A DNA stretch of 64,000 bases from Burkholderia cepacia. Lineage in GTDB: Bacteria > Pseudomonadota > Gammaproteobacteria > Burkholderiales > Burkholderiaceae. Position 1 is the first letter of the stretch. Every line of letters starts with the position of its first letter. The notes beneath the pieces were generated by a model. It was not told the origin of the DNA, did not search any database, and worked only from the letters and a program-made list of their open reading frames with translations. Both the position numbers and the translations under genes were made by a program. The stretch covers positions 1,798,001 to 1,862,000 of the forward strand of contig NZ_CP013443.1 of the NCBI RefSeq assembly GCF_001718835.1, given 5' to 3'. Positions 52,505 to 61,318 of this stretch are shown piece by piece.

Positions 52505-52717
52505 ATGCCTGAACGTTTACAAGCCCTTGAAAGAATTGCCTTTTCGCTGGTCTGCATGTCCGCGGTCGTGTGTTCCGCATTCCTCGCCTACGCGCAGCAT
52601 CCCGAAATCAAGGATGCGCTCCGCCAGGGCGAAGCGCTGATGCGCGAGAGCGCCAAGTATTCGGTCATCTGCTCGCCGTCCAAGGTCGACCCTTGCGTCG
52701 AGATGTCCGCGTATTGA
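52505..52717 (+). CDS. Small one-TM hypothetical protein
   Basis: A 70-aa protein with one hydrophobic stretch (about residues 11-30, IAFSLVCMSAVVCSAFLAYA) and a polar C-terminus with two Cys (VICSPSKVDPCVEM). The start follows GAAAGGTCGAATC, a fair ribosome binding site. The AT-rich TTGAGATATAATATCG upstream gives a plausible -10 (TATAAT at 52475-52480). The cysteines in the tail would be periplasmic if the N-terminus is inside. Function unknown. Confidence 0.6.
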   Translation: MPERLQALERIAFSLVCMSAVVCSAFLAYAQHPEIKDALRQGEALMRESAKYSVICSPSKVDPCVEMSAY

Positions 52718-52849
52718 ACCGGACGGCGTGATGCCTGCGCACGGGGCCTCGAACCCGTCGCGCGTTAGATCCGCCGTTTCCCCTGCGGCGCCGTTCCGGG
52801 CCCCCAATCCTCCTCCAGCCCCCGCTTCCCCGAGCCGCTGCCGCACCGC

Positions 52850-53824
52850 TCAACCCGCGGTCACGACGTTGCGCGGCGCGCCGTCGGCGAACGCGGCGAC
52901 ATTGTCGACGAGCTGATCGGCGAGGGCCTGCATCGCTTCGTCGCTCGCCCACGCGACGTGCGGCGTCAGGATGAACGCCGGATGCGACAGGATCGCGTGG
53001 AACGGATGCACGGCCGGCAGCGGCTCCTGCGTGACCACGTCGAATCCCGCGCCCGCGATCTGCCCCGACTGCAAGGCGTCGACGAGCGCGCTTTCCTCCA
53101 CGAGCCCGCCGCGCGCGGTATTGATCAGCAGCGGCCGGCGCGCCATCCGCGCGAACGCGGCCGCGTCGATCAGGTGCCGCGTCGCGGGCGTGAGCGGGCA
53201 GTGCAGCGTGATCACGTCGCTGTCGCGCAGCAGCGTGTCGAGCGGCGCGCAGCCTGCTTGCGGATCGGCGTGGCCGGCGTGCGCGGCGAACCGCACCCGC
53301 ATGTCGAGCGCGCGGCCGATGGCGGCCACCGCGCGCCCGAGCACGCCGTCGCCGACGATCCCGAGCGTCGAGCCGGCCAGGTCGCGAATCGGATGATCGA
53401 AGAAGCAGAACTGCCCGCTGTCGAGCCAGCGCCCCGCGCGCACCGCGTCGCGGTACGCGACGAGGCTGCGGCGCAGCGCGAAGATCAGCGCGAACGTGTG
53501 CTCGGGCACCGTGCGGACCGCGTACCCGCGAATGTTGCTCACGACGATGCCGTGCGCGGCACACGCGTCGAGATCGACGATGTCGGTGCCCGTCGCGGCG
53601 ATCGCGACGAGCCGCAACCGTTCCGCGCCGGAGAGCGCTGCCGCATCCAGCCGGACCTTGTTGACGATCACGACGTCCGCATCGCGTATGCGATCTGCCA
53701 CGTCGGCTGGCGCGGTGCGCTCGAACGTACGCAACACGTGCGGAAACGGGAACGGCTTCAGCACGGTGTGCGGCGACAGCGTCGCGCGGTCGAGGAACAC
53801 GATGTTCACGGGGGCATGGGTCAT
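52850..53824 (-). CDS. D-2-hydroxyacid dehydrogenase
   Basis: A 324-aa NAD(P)-dependent dehydrogenase of the glycerate/hydroxypyruvate reductase group. The Rossmann loop is GIVGDGVLGRAVAAIG, in which the usual GxGxxG is GDGVLG. The catalytic Arg lies in INTARGGLVEESAL, Glu in FDVVTQEPLP, and His in LTPHVAWAS. Its N-terminal part has ATGTDIVDLDACAAHGIVVSN. It converts 2-keto acids and D-2-hydroxy acids reversibly. It is divergent from the CoA-transferase gene, sharing a 279-bp gap, and may act in the same catabolic route. Confidence 0.92.
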   Translation of the reverse strand: MTHAPVNIVFLDRATLSPHTVLKPFPFPHVLRTFERTAPADVADRIRDADVVIVNKVRLDAAALSGAERLRLVAIAATGTDIVDLDACAAHGIVVSNIRGYAVRTVPEHTFALIFALRRSLVAYRDAVRAGRWLDSGQFCFFDHPIRDLAGSTLGIVGDGVLGRAVAAIGRALDMRVRFAAHAGHADPQAGCAPLDTLLRDSDVITLHCPLTPATRHLIDAAAFARMARRPLLINTARGGLVEESALVDALQSGQIAGAGFDVVTQEPLPAVHPFHAILSHPAFILTPHVAWASDEAMQALADQLVDNVAAFADGAPRNVVTAG

Positions 53825-54103
53825 GGTCGGGCCTGTCGGTGTCGATGACATGCGTCCGCAGGAGAGAGAGGACGCGGGAAGCGCACGATTGTGCGCGCCG
53901 CGTTGGCGCGTGATTTGACCGTTGCGCGAGCGCGCTTTCCCGTCGGGAAAGCCGGGGCCGTCCATCCGCCCATCGCGACGCCGCACTGCGCACCGCCAGC
54001 CTTTCCATTCCGGCAAGGCTGCTTGACCATCGATCGATTTCCGGGCGGTGCGATCCCGGTCATGATCGTCGTCGTCGACAACACGATTTCATCGGAGACA
54101 GCC

Positions 54104-55294
54104 ATGACACGCCCCCTCGACGGCATCCGCGTGCTGGAACTCGGACAACTGATCGCCGGCCCGTTCGCGGGCCGGATGCTCGCCGAATTCGGCGCGGACG
54201 TGCTCAAGGTCGAGCCGCCCGCGCTCGGCGATCCGCTGCGCAAATGGCGGCTGCTGCACGACGGCACGTCGGTCTGGTGGGCCGCGCAGTCGCGCAACAA
54301 GACCTCGCTGACGCTCGACCTGCGCACGCCCGAAGGGCAGGACGTCGTGCGCCGCCTCGCCGCGGAAACCGACGTGCTGATCGAGAACTTCCGGCCCGGC
54401 ACGCTCGAAGGCTGGGGGCTCGGCTGGGACGCGCTGTCCGCGATCAACCCGGGGCTCGTGATGCTGCGCGTGTCGGGCTTCGGCCAGACCGGCCCGTACC
54501 GCGACCGTCCCGGCTTCGGCGTGATCGCCGAGGCGATGGGCGGCCTGCGGCACCTGACCGGCGAGCCGGGCCGCACGCCGGTACGCGTCGGCATCTCGCT
54601 CGGCGATTCGCTGTCGGCGCTGCACGGCGTGATCGGCGTGCTGCTCGCGCTGCGGCATCGCGAGCAGCAGGGCGGCAAGGGGCAGGTCGTCGATGTCGCG
54701 CTGTACGAGTCGGTATTCAACATGATGGAAAGCCTGCTGCCCGAATACTCGGCGTTCGGCGCGGTGCGCGAGGCGGCCGGCAGCAGCCTGCCCGGCATCG
54801 CGCCGACCAACGCGTACCGCTGCCGCGACGGCAGGTACGCGCTGATCGCCGGGAACGGCGACAGCATCTTCCGGCGCCTGATGGAGCTGATCGGCCGGCC
54901 CGATCTCGGCAACGATCCCGCGCTCGCGCACAACGACGGGCGTGTCGCACAGGTCGAGCGCATCGATGCGGCGATCGGTGCATGGACGGCTCTTCAGGAC
55001 CGCGACGACGTGCTGGCCGCGCTGAACGAAGCGGGCATCCCGTCCGGGCGCATCTACGACGTGGCCGACATCGCCGCCGATCCGCATTACCGCGCGCGCG
55101 ACATGCTCGTCGAGGCCGCGCTGCCCGACGGCACGCCCGTGCTCGTGCCCGGCATCGTGCCGAAGCTCGGCGCGACGCCCGGGCGCATCGAGCGCCCGGC
55201 GCCCGCGCTGGGCGCGGATACCGACGCGGTACTGGCAGCGCTCGGCATCGATGCGGCGACGCGCGGCGACTGGCGCACGCGCGGCGTGATCTGA
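54104..55294 (+). CDS. CaiB/BaiF-family (type III) CoA-transferase
   Basis: A 396-aa family III CoA-transferase. N-terminal features are LDGIRVLELGQLIAGPFAGR and MLAEFGADVLKVEPP; DVLIENFRPGTLEGWGLGWD, RVSGFGQTGPYRDRPGFGVIAEAMGG and GKGQVVDVALYES follow. It moves CoA between carboxylic acids. The start at 54104 follows GGAGACAGCC; upstream in-frame ATGs lack such a site. It is followed 19 bp later by an HMG-CoA-lyase-like enzyme, suggesting activation of a branched hydroxy-dicarboxylate before cleavage. Confidence 0.93.
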   Translation: MTRPLDGIRVLELGQLIAGPFAGRMLAEFGADVLKVEPPALGDPLRKWRLLHDGTSVWWAAQSRNKTSLTLDLRTPEGQDVVRRLAAETDVLIENFRPGTLEGWGLGWDALSAINPGLVMLRVSGFGQTGPYRDRPGFGVIAEAMGGLRHLTGEPGRTPVRVGISLGDSLSALHGVIGVLLALRHREQQGGKGQVVDVALYESVFNMMESLLPEYSAFGAVREAAGSSLPGIAPTNAYRCRDGRYALIAGNGDSIFRRLMELIGRPDLGNDPALAHNDGRVAQVERIDAAIGAWTALQDRDDVLAALNEAGIPSGRIYDVADIAADPHYRARDMLVEAALPDGTPVLVPGIVPKLGATPGRIERPAPALGADTDAVLAALGIDAATRGDWRTRGVI

Positions 55295-55313
55295 ACCTTC
55301 ACGGACGGACGAC

Positions 55314-56285
55314 ATGACGATGACAGGCAAACGGCGCCCCAGGCTCTACATCCACGAAGTCGCGACGCGCGACGGTTTCCAGAACGAAGCGGCGTTCGTC
55401 GACACCGACGACAAGATCGCGCTCGTCGACGCGCTGAGCGCCTGCGGCTACGCGAAGATCGAGGTCACGTCGTTCACGTCGCCGAGGGCGATCCCCGCGT
55501 TGCGCGACGCCGAGGCCGTGATGCACGGCATCGCGCGCGCGCCGGGTGTCGTCTACACGGTGCTCGTACCGAACGTGCGCGGCGCCGAGCGCGCGCTGTC
55601 GTGCGGCGTCGACGAAGTGAACCTCGTGATGTCGACGAGCGAAAGCCACAACCGCGCGAACCTGCGGATGACGCGCGAGCAATCGTTCGCGCAGCTGCGC
55701 GACGTGATCGACGCGGTACGCGGCACGGGTGTCGCCATCAACGTCTCGCTGTCGACCGCGATGGGCTGCCCGATGGAAGGGGATGTCGCGGCCGAGGGCG
55801 TGCTCGCGTGGATGCAGCGCTTCGCGGATCTCGGCGTGCACGGCTTCACGCTGTGCGATACGACGGGCATGGCGTTTCCGTCGCAAGTGCGCGCGCTGTG
55901 CGAACGCGCGGCCGGCCGCTTCGGCGCGCTGCAGCTCACGCTGCACTTCCACAACACACGCGGGATGGCGCTCGCGAACACGCTCGCGGCACTCGGCGCC
56001 GGAATCGACCGCTTCGACGCCTCGCTCGGCGGCCTCGGCGGCTGCCCGTACGCGCCGGGCGCGACCGGCAACGCGTGCACCGAGGAACTCGTGCACATGC
56101 TCGAGCTCGACGGCTACGATACGGGCGTCGATCTCGCGGCCGTGCTGGCCGCGTCGGCACGGCTGCCCGCGCTGATCGGCCACGACGTGCCGAGCCAGAT
56201 CCTCAAGGCCGGGCGCCGCTCGGACCTGCATCCCGCGCCGGCCTCGACGGCGGACGGCATGCCGGCGCAGCGGGCGTGCGCGTGA
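55314..56285 (+). CDS. Hydroxymethylglutaryl-CoA lyase-like enzyme
   Basis: A 323-aa TIM-barrel lyase of the HMGL/DRE group. Catalytic residues are visible in RDGFQNE (19-25), and the metal/loop Cys in SLGGLGGCPYAPGATGN. TDTTGM-like CDTTGMAFPSQV and LTLHFHNTRGMALAN also match. It cleaves 3-hydroxy-3-methylglutaryl-CoA-type thioesters (or citramalyl-CoA) by retro-Claisen reaction. It forms a unit with the CoA-transferase upstream and the VOC protein 31 bp downstream. An in-frame second Met lies one codon on. Confidence 0.92.
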   Translation: MTMTGKRRPRLYIHEVATRDGFQNEAAFVDTDDKIALVDALSACGYAKIEVTSFTSPRAIPALRDAEAVMHGIARAPGVVYTVLVPNVRGAERALSCGVDEVNLVMSTSESHNRANLRMTREQSFAQLRDVIDAVRGTGVAINVSLSTAMGCPMEGDVAAEGVLAWMQRFADLGVHGFTLCDTTGMAFPSQVRALCERAAGRFGALQLTLHFHNTRGMALANTLAALGAGIDRFDASLGGLGGCPYAPGATGNACTEELVHMLELDGYDTGVDLAAVLAASARLPALIGHDVPSQILKAGRRSDLHPAPASTADGMPAQRACA

Positions 56286-56316
56286 CGCCGTCGATTTTCA
56301 TCACAAGGAGAACAAC

Positions 56317-56700
56317 ATGGCGCTGATCGATCATCTCGACCATCTCGTGCTGACCTGCGTCGATCCCGACCGGACGAAGCGTTTCTACACCGAGGTACTG
56401 CAGATGCAGCTCGAAACCTTCGGGGCGGGCCGGATCGCGTTCCGCTTCGGCAACCAGAAGATCAACCTGCACGTGCGCGGCGCGGAGTTCGAACCGAAAG
56501 CGCACGTGCCGGTGCCCGGCGCGCTCGACCTGTGCTTCATCGCGTCGGTGCCGCTCGACGACGTGATCGCGCACCTGAAGCGCGTCGAATGGCCGATCGT
56601 CGAAGGGCCCGTCGAACGCACGGGCGCGACGCAGAAGATCCGGTCGGTCTACGTGCGCGATCCCGACCTGAACCTGATCGAGATCTCCGAGCTGATCTGA
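56317..56700 (+). CDS. VOC-family (glyoxalase/dioxygenase-fold) protein
   Basis: A 127-aa vicinal-oxygen-chelate protein: IDHLDHLVLTCVDPDRTKRF at the start, then YTEVLQM, and the C-terminal RSVYVRDPDLNLIEISELI with the metal-ligand Glu. Two beta-alpha-beta-beta-beta units are expected. AAGGAGAACAAC precedes the ATG. It belongs to the CoA-transferase/lyase unit; a lactoylglutathione lyase-like or isomerase role is possible. Confidence 0.9.
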   Translation: MALIDHLDHLVLTCVDPDRTKRFYTEVLQMQLETFGAGRIAFRFGNQKINLHVRGAEFEPKAHVPVPGALDLCFIASVPLDDVIAHLKRVEWPIVEGPVERTGATQKIRSVYVRDPDLNLIEISELI

Positions 56701-56841
56701 CGCGCGCCGTCGTCGCGCGTTTGTCTCGCCCGGTCCCGCCGCGACCGGGCTTCCCGCACTTTCGCCGCGCGGCCGGTTGACGCACAATCGGTCACGCCGC
56801 GCATCGCGCCGCCCCCATTCCCGGCAAACACGCAACACGAC

Positions 56842-57738
56842 ATGGTGAACCCGCTTCATTTCGATCTGCAGTCGCTGCGCGTGTTCGCGCTCGTCGCCGA
56901 GCACGGCAGCCTGACGAAAGCGGCCGAGCACGGCCAGCTCACGCTGTCCGCGGTCAGCAAGCGCATCGCCGAGCTCGAAAGCGTGACGGGCAGCGCGCTG
57001 TTCGTCCGGCATGCGCGCGGTGTCGAGCTGACGCCCGCGGGCCGCGCGCTGCTCGACCATGCGGCGAAGGTGATCGAGCAGGTCAACCGGATGGCGCACG
57101 AGATGAGCGACTACGTCGCCGGCGTGCGCGGCCACATCCATGTGTGGACCAACACGTCCGCGATCGTCCAGTTCCTGCCGGTCGACCTTGCCGGTTTTCT
57201 CACGGCGCACCCCGGCATCAAGGTCAGCCTCGAGGAGCGTTTGAGCCACGAGATCGTCGATGCGCTCGCGTCCGGCAAGGCCGATCTCGGCGTGTTCGCC
57301 GACAACGTGCCGGCCCCCGGTATCGAACGGCGGCTGTACCGCCGCGACGAACTCGTGCTGCTCGTGCCGCGCACGCACCGGTTCGCCGCGCGCGACCGCA
57401 TCCGCTTCGCGGACACGCTCGACGAGGACTACGTCGGGCTCAGCGACGGCAGTTCGCTGCTCGCGCGCATGACCGATGCCGCGTTCGCGGTCGAGCGTTC
57501 GCTGAAGCTGCGGATCCAGGTATCGAATTTCGACGGCGTGAGCCGGATGATCGAGGCGGGGCTCGGAATCGGCATCCTGCCGCGCGATGCGGTGACGACC
57601 GAGCGCGCGGGGTCGAGGCTGTGCGTGGTGAAGCTCGACGATGCGTGGGCGACGCGCACGCTCTGGGTCGGCGTGAAGGCCGGAACCGTGCTGACGACCG
57701 ATATCGCGAAGCTGTTCGATTTCATGTCGGCGCGCTGA
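56842..57738 (+). CDS. LysR-family transcriptional regulator
   Basis: A 298-aa LysR regulator. HTH: FALVAEHGSLTKAAEHGQLT followed by SAVSKRIAELESVTGSALFV; C-terminal effector domain with GLGIGILPRDAV. It sits 141 bp after the VOC gene on the same strand and probably controls the CoA-transferase operon or the divergent dehydrogenase. A 96-bp piece of a close relative is found at 60280-60375. Confidence 0.9.
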   Translation: MVNPLHFDLQSLRVFALVAEHGSLTKAAEHGQLTLSAVSKRIAELESVTGSALFVRHARGVELTPAGRALLDHAAKVIEQVNRMAHEMSDYVAGVRGHIHVWTNTSAIVQFLPVDLAGFLTAHPGIKVSLEERLSHEIVDALASGKADLGVFADNVPAPGIERRLYRRDELVLLVPRTHRFAARDRIRFADTLDEDYVGLSDGSSLLARMTDAAFAVERSLKLRIQVSNFDGVSRMIEAGLGIGILPRDAVTTERAGSRLCVVKLDDAWATRTLWVGVKAGTVLTTDIAKLFDFMSAR

Positions 57739-57740
57739 CA

Positions 57741-57765
57741 GGGCGGCGACCGAAGGTCGTCGCCC
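57741..57765. terminator. Hairpin between convergent LysR and BNR-protein genes
   Basis: GGGCGGCGACC (57741-57751) and GGTCGTCGCCC (57755-57765) form an 11-bp stem (one G-U) around a GAA loop, placed exactly between the two converging stops. It is followed on the plus side by CTTGT. It has only a short T tract, so a bidirectional terminator is likely but not certain. Confidence 0.6.
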
Positions 57766-57772
57766 CTTGTGC

Positions 57773-59467
57773 TCACTGCAGTCCCGAGATCTTGCGGGTG
57801 AATTCGGCCGTCACGTTGTGGCCCGTCGCGATGCCGAACACCGGATACACGGTCGTCGGCCCGCTCGCGGTCAGGCCCATGTAATCGCCGAGGAAATGGC
57901 CACGCGCCACGGGAGCGTCAAGTATGTTGAACGAGGCCGTGGTCAGTCGCTGCTCGTTGCCCCAGTTGGCAGGGTTCGTGCATGCGGTCGCGGTCGAGCA
58001 GAAGAGCGCGAAATAGTCGGTGCCCTCGAAGCCGACAGGCGTGTTTGTGTCGTTACGAAAGTCGTAGTAGGTCACCACGACCGTCTTGCCGTCGCCCGAC
58101 GCCACCACGGCAGGAATGAACGCCTGCTGCCGGCAGCGGTTCGCGGCATTCGCCGGCGTCTTGTTGATCATCACCGGCTTCGACCAGGTCGCTCCGCCGT
58201 CATCCGACTCGCTGAAGGCGATCCCGTCGACCGGGATCGAGCCGGTGGGCGTGGTGCAGGCGGCGGTCGAAAAACGATCGTCCTGCCACGCGAGATAGAT
58301 TGCTCCCGTCGCCGGGTTCACTGCGACGCTGTAGAGAATGGCGGCATCGCGTATCCGCTGGCCGGAGTCCGGCGTGACCACGCCGACCACCCGAATATCG
58401 CTGGCGAACGCCGGCCCCGTCCAGCTTCCGCCCTTGTCCGTCGACTTGATATAGCCGATGTTGAGCACCTGCGGCGTGACGTTGATCGCCGTGAAGAAAT
58501 CGAGCAGGGTGCCATCGGGCAATGCGCGGACGATATTGTCGATCGTCTGCTTGTTCGTCCCCGGCTGGTAGATCGGGGTGGCCGTGCTCCAGGTCACGCC
58601 ATTGTCGGTGGACCGTGAGAAGAAGGTCGGGCCGGTAAAGTTGAACTTGAAGGACGGAGCGCCGCCCTTGCACGGCGGACTCGTGAACGGCTCGCATACC
58701 GACGATGCGCCCGCCGTGGAATTGAGCAGTTGGCGTGCGATCGCTACGCCGTCGTTGCCCGCGAGCAGCTGTGCAGCGTCTTTGCTCGGCGGGAAAACGC
58801 TCAACTGATCCCACACTGCATAGACGTAGCCGTTCGCGGTCGGATCGGCGGTGAGCGAGTTCTTGTCGTTCAGCACGTGCGACGAGCTGTTGTGGATCAA
58901 CTCGACGGGAGCCTGCCACGTTGCGCCGTGATCGACGGAGCGGCTGACCAGCATCGCGCTGCTTCGTGCGCCGAATGGGGTCGTCGGCTGCATGGGGTCC
59001 AGCACCAGCGAGAAGAAGAAGGCCGTGCCGTCTTGCGCAAAGTCGACCCAGGGGTCGGAGGCGCGACGGAATTTGCCGCCGGTGCACTCGCTCACGCCGG
59101 TCGGGATCGAATTGGCCCAGCTGCTGCCCGCATCGCTGGAGACGACGCCGACGAGCCCGCGTGAGCCGCCGTCGCTCCAGCGGTCCTGCTGGTGGCCGGC
59201 GAGAAGGCGGGATGCGTTGGTCGGGTCGGCCGCCACCCACGGCTCGATCGACGTCGCGGGATAAAGGACGCTCCCGAGCGCGGTCTCTTGCGCATGCACC
59301 TGGTCGGCGGTGCATCCGCTGAATGGGTCGCCCGCGGCCACCTGGACGAGTGGGCTGAGCACTTGCGCCTGCACGCCCGGGCCGAGCGTGGATGCGAGCG
59401 CGATGACGCCGCCGGCCGCGAGACTCTGGGAAACGGAGCGGGACAGGCGTCTGCAAATGGAATTCAT
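57773..59467 (-). CDS. Secreted BNR/Asp-box (sialidase-like) protein
   Basis: A 564-aa secreted protein. It has an N-terminal signal peptide (SLAAGGVIALASTLGPGVQA, cleavage near residue 35). At least five Asp-box motifs mark a beta-propeller: SSDAGSSW, SVDHGATW, STDNGVTW, STDKGGSW and ESDDGGATW. Sialidase catalytic residues (the RIP motif and Arg triad) were not found, so it may be a glycan-binding or non-sialidase propeller. The start at 59467 follows GGAGGTACAAG. Convergent with the LysR gene. Confidence 0.82.
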   Translation of the reverse strand: MNSICRRLSRSVSQSLAAGGVIALASTLGPGVQAQVLSPLVQVAAGDPFSGCTADQVHAQETALGSVLYPATSIEPWVAADPTNASRLLAGHQQDRWSDGGSRGLVGVVSSDAGSSWANSIPTGVSECTGGKFRRASDPWVDFAQDGTAFFFSLVLDPMQPTTPFGARSSAMLVSRSVDHGATWQAPVELIHNSSSHVLNDKNSLTADPTANGYVYAVWDQLSVFPPSKDAAQLLAGNDGVAIARQLLNSTAGASSVCEPFTSPPCKGGAPSFKFNFTGPTFFSRSTDNGVTWSTATPIYQPGTNKQTIDNIVRALPDGTLLDFFTAINVTPQVLNIGYIKSTDKGGSWTGPAFASDIRVVGVVTPDSGQRIRDAAILYSVAVNPATGAIYLAWQDDRFSTAACTTPTGSIPVDGIAFSESDDGGATWSKPVMINKTPANAANRCRQQAFIPAVVASGDGKTVVVTYYDFRNDTNTPVGFEGTDYFALFCSTATACTNPANWGNEQRLTTASFNILDAPVARGHFLGDYMGLTASGPTTVYPVFGIATGHNVTAEFTRKISGLQ

Positions 59468-59688
59468 CTTGTACCTCCGATAAGCCGTACAACGCCTTTG
59501 CACTGCCGGCCGTACATGGCCGGCATCCTGACTCTCGCACTTGAAATCCATCCAGGTGCGAAAGCGACTTCCCCCCGACAAAACCAACGCTTGCGGCGCA
59601 AATATGTCCGATGGCAGGATTCGCCGCTTCAGAGCCAGCGGCAACGACATTCAGCGTCGCAAACGCATCTCACGCGTCGAGCGCGTGA

Positions 59689-60042
59689 TCAGTCTCGTTT
59701 GATACGTGCAATGTGGCGGGAGATGTCCCTGACAACCGTCAACCTCGGAGCCGGCCGGGCGATCGGGCGCGAAACCGTCGCTTCAGGATTCGAGACCAAT
59801 TCCAGGTGGAACGTGGTGAGCGTCATATGCAGCGGCACGTCACCGAGCGCAGCGGCGATGTCGGCCGTGCGCAGCAGGCCGGATTCCACGATGTCGACGT
59901 TCATCGACTCGATCCCCGTGTCGAGATCGACATCGATCCGCACGCGGCGAACTTTCGCGCCGCGATTTGCCAGGCACCGCCATATCGACGGTGCCTGAAG
60001 CTTGCCCAAGGCAGCCAGGATCGAGAGCCTTTGTACGACCAT
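59689..60042 (-). CDS. Hypothetical protein
   Basis: A 117-aa protein (MVVQRLSILAALGKLQAPSI). The middle shows an alternating pattern (VRRVRIDVDLDTGIESMNVD, HMTLTTFHLELVSN) suggesting an alpha/beta domain of about 80 residues, and the C-terminus is basic. AGGTA upstream is a weak ribosome binding site. No family is recognised. Codon use is less biased than in the core genes. Confidence 0.5.
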   Translation of the reverse strand: MVVQRLSILAALGKLQAPSIWRCLANRGAKVRRVRIDVDLDTGIESMNVDIVESGLLRTADIAAALGDVPLHMTLTTFHLELVSNPEATVSRPIARPAPRLTVVRDISRHIARIKRD

Positions 60043-60279
60043 TTTGGTTACCTGTCGTCGTGTCCGCCTTGGCCAAGAGAAGACAGTACCAAGCATATGT
60101 CGGAAAGGTGGAAACGTACATGAGCGAGCGTGTTCGTATATTCAGCTTTGCGAACAGGAACGGCGCTTGCAGGGAGCCTGCGATATCGTCGAACTCTTCG
60201 CTTTCGAGAGAAGTTGACAACGCATCGAGTGGTGAGTCGATATCGGACGAGTCAGCGATGGCGCGATGGATCGCTCGCC

Positions 60280-60375
60280 GGTCTCGCGCTGCTCGACCAT
60301 GCGGCAAAGGTCATCGACCAGGTGAACCGGATGGCGCACGAGATGAGCGATTACGTCGCGGGCGTGCGCGGTCAT
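60280..60375 (+). pseudogene. Relic of a LysR-family gene
   Basis: This stretch matches 57040-57135 of the LysR gene codon for codon, with 10 mismatches in 96 bases, 8 of them synonymous. It encodes LLDHAAKVIDQVNRMAHEMS and the following DYVAGVRGH. No start, HTH or effector domain flanks it. The synonymous pattern points to a former paralogue under selection rather than a duplicate of the 56842 gene. Confidence 0.8.
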
Positions 60376-60449
60376 AGGGTCTCTGCGGCCGCGGCCGGCA
60401 CAGGTACGAGACAAGTGGCAGGCGTGCGCCAGGTTGGCCGAACAGGCGC

Positions 60450-60599
60450 TCACCGAGCGTCGCGATAGTGATCCCTGATGAATACCGGAAGATCATTCGA
60501 CGGTGGCGCAAAAGGCACCTGATACATCATGTCGCCGACAAAACCTCGGTGATAGGTGGCGTGATTGACGACATGCAGCACGATTTGCTCGCGGGTCAT
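60450..60599 (-). pseudogene. DinB-family gene remnant (C-terminal end)
   Basis: A 49-residue frame MTREQIVLHVVNHATYHRGF continues to a stop and matches the C-terminal helix of DinB-family proteins (LLHVVNHxTYHRG, with two metal-binding His). An in-frame stop lies shortly upstream of the Met, and no N-terminal part is present. Probably decayed together with the LysR relic. Confidence 0.65.
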
Positions 60600-60653
60600 G
60601 ACATCGCTCTTTCAATTCAGATCAGTGGGTGATGGCGCCGACAAGCCGGGATA

Positions 60654-61283
60654 TCAACGTTGCCAGGCAAGCAGCTTGACTCCCGCAACGGCGAACACCG
60701 CGGAGAGCGTGCCTTCGATCCAGTGCCGGAGTCTGGCATACAGGGCGATCATCCGAGCGGTCGAGAAGAGGACCGCATAACCACCGAACACGATGACGCC
60801 GAGGAACGCGCAACCGCCGACGATCGCCGGCAAGGTACCGCCGGGGGCGTTTTCCCGAAGCCCAAGGGACATGATGGCCATCCAGGCCAGAACCGCCTTC
60901 GGGTTTCCGATATGCATGAGAATGCCCTGGCGGTAGAGCAGCCGATAGCGCGGTGTCGAGCGTCCCGGTTCCATCTTCGCGAAGTCGGAGCCCGGTTTCA
61001 GCGCCGACCTGCCCGTGCGGAACGCCAGGTAGAGCAGATAGACGCCACCCACCATCTTTATGACGAAAAGCGCCTCGGCATAGGCCGCCAGCACAGCGGA
61101 AACGCCGGTTGCAGCCAGGATCGCCCAGAAGAGTGAGCCCGTGATGACGCCGGTCGCCAGAACGAGGGCCGGCAGACGGCCGTCACGCATCGCTGTTCCC
61201 ATGATCGCCATGTTGCTCGGCCCAGGGCTGGCGGTGGCGATGAGATAGGTGCCGTAGGCGAGTGCGATCTGACTGGCGATCAT
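60654..61283 (-). CDS. LysE-family amino-acid exporter
   Basis: A 209-aa inner-membrane protein of the LysE/RhtB family with about six helices. N-terminal TYLIATASPGPSNMAIMGTA and the central HIGNPKAVLAWMAIMSLG (G-NPK motif) are the family signatures; the C-terminal helix is short. It is likely to export an amino acid. The VOC gene lies just upstream on the same strand (35 bp), so both may be controlled by the divergent MocR regulator. Confidence 0.9.
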   Translation of the reverse strand: MIASQIALAYGTYLIATASPGPSNMAIMGTAMRDGRLPALVLATGVITGSLFWAILAATGVSAVLAAYAEALFVIKMVGGVYLLYLAFRTGRSALKPGSDFAKMEPGRSTPRYRLLYRQGILMHIGNPKAVLAWMAIMSLGLRENAPGGTLPAIVGGCAFLGVIVFGGYAVLFSTARMIALYARLRHWIEGTLSAVFAVAGVKLLAWQR

Positions 61284-61318
61284 TCGAGTTTCTCCAGAGA
61301 TGCGGGGCGTCTCCAGCG

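Noticed and set aside
60121..60377. Plus-strand frame starting MSERVRIFSFANRN
   Set aside because: No ribosome binding site, no family, and it runs out of frame across the LysR relic. Probably random.
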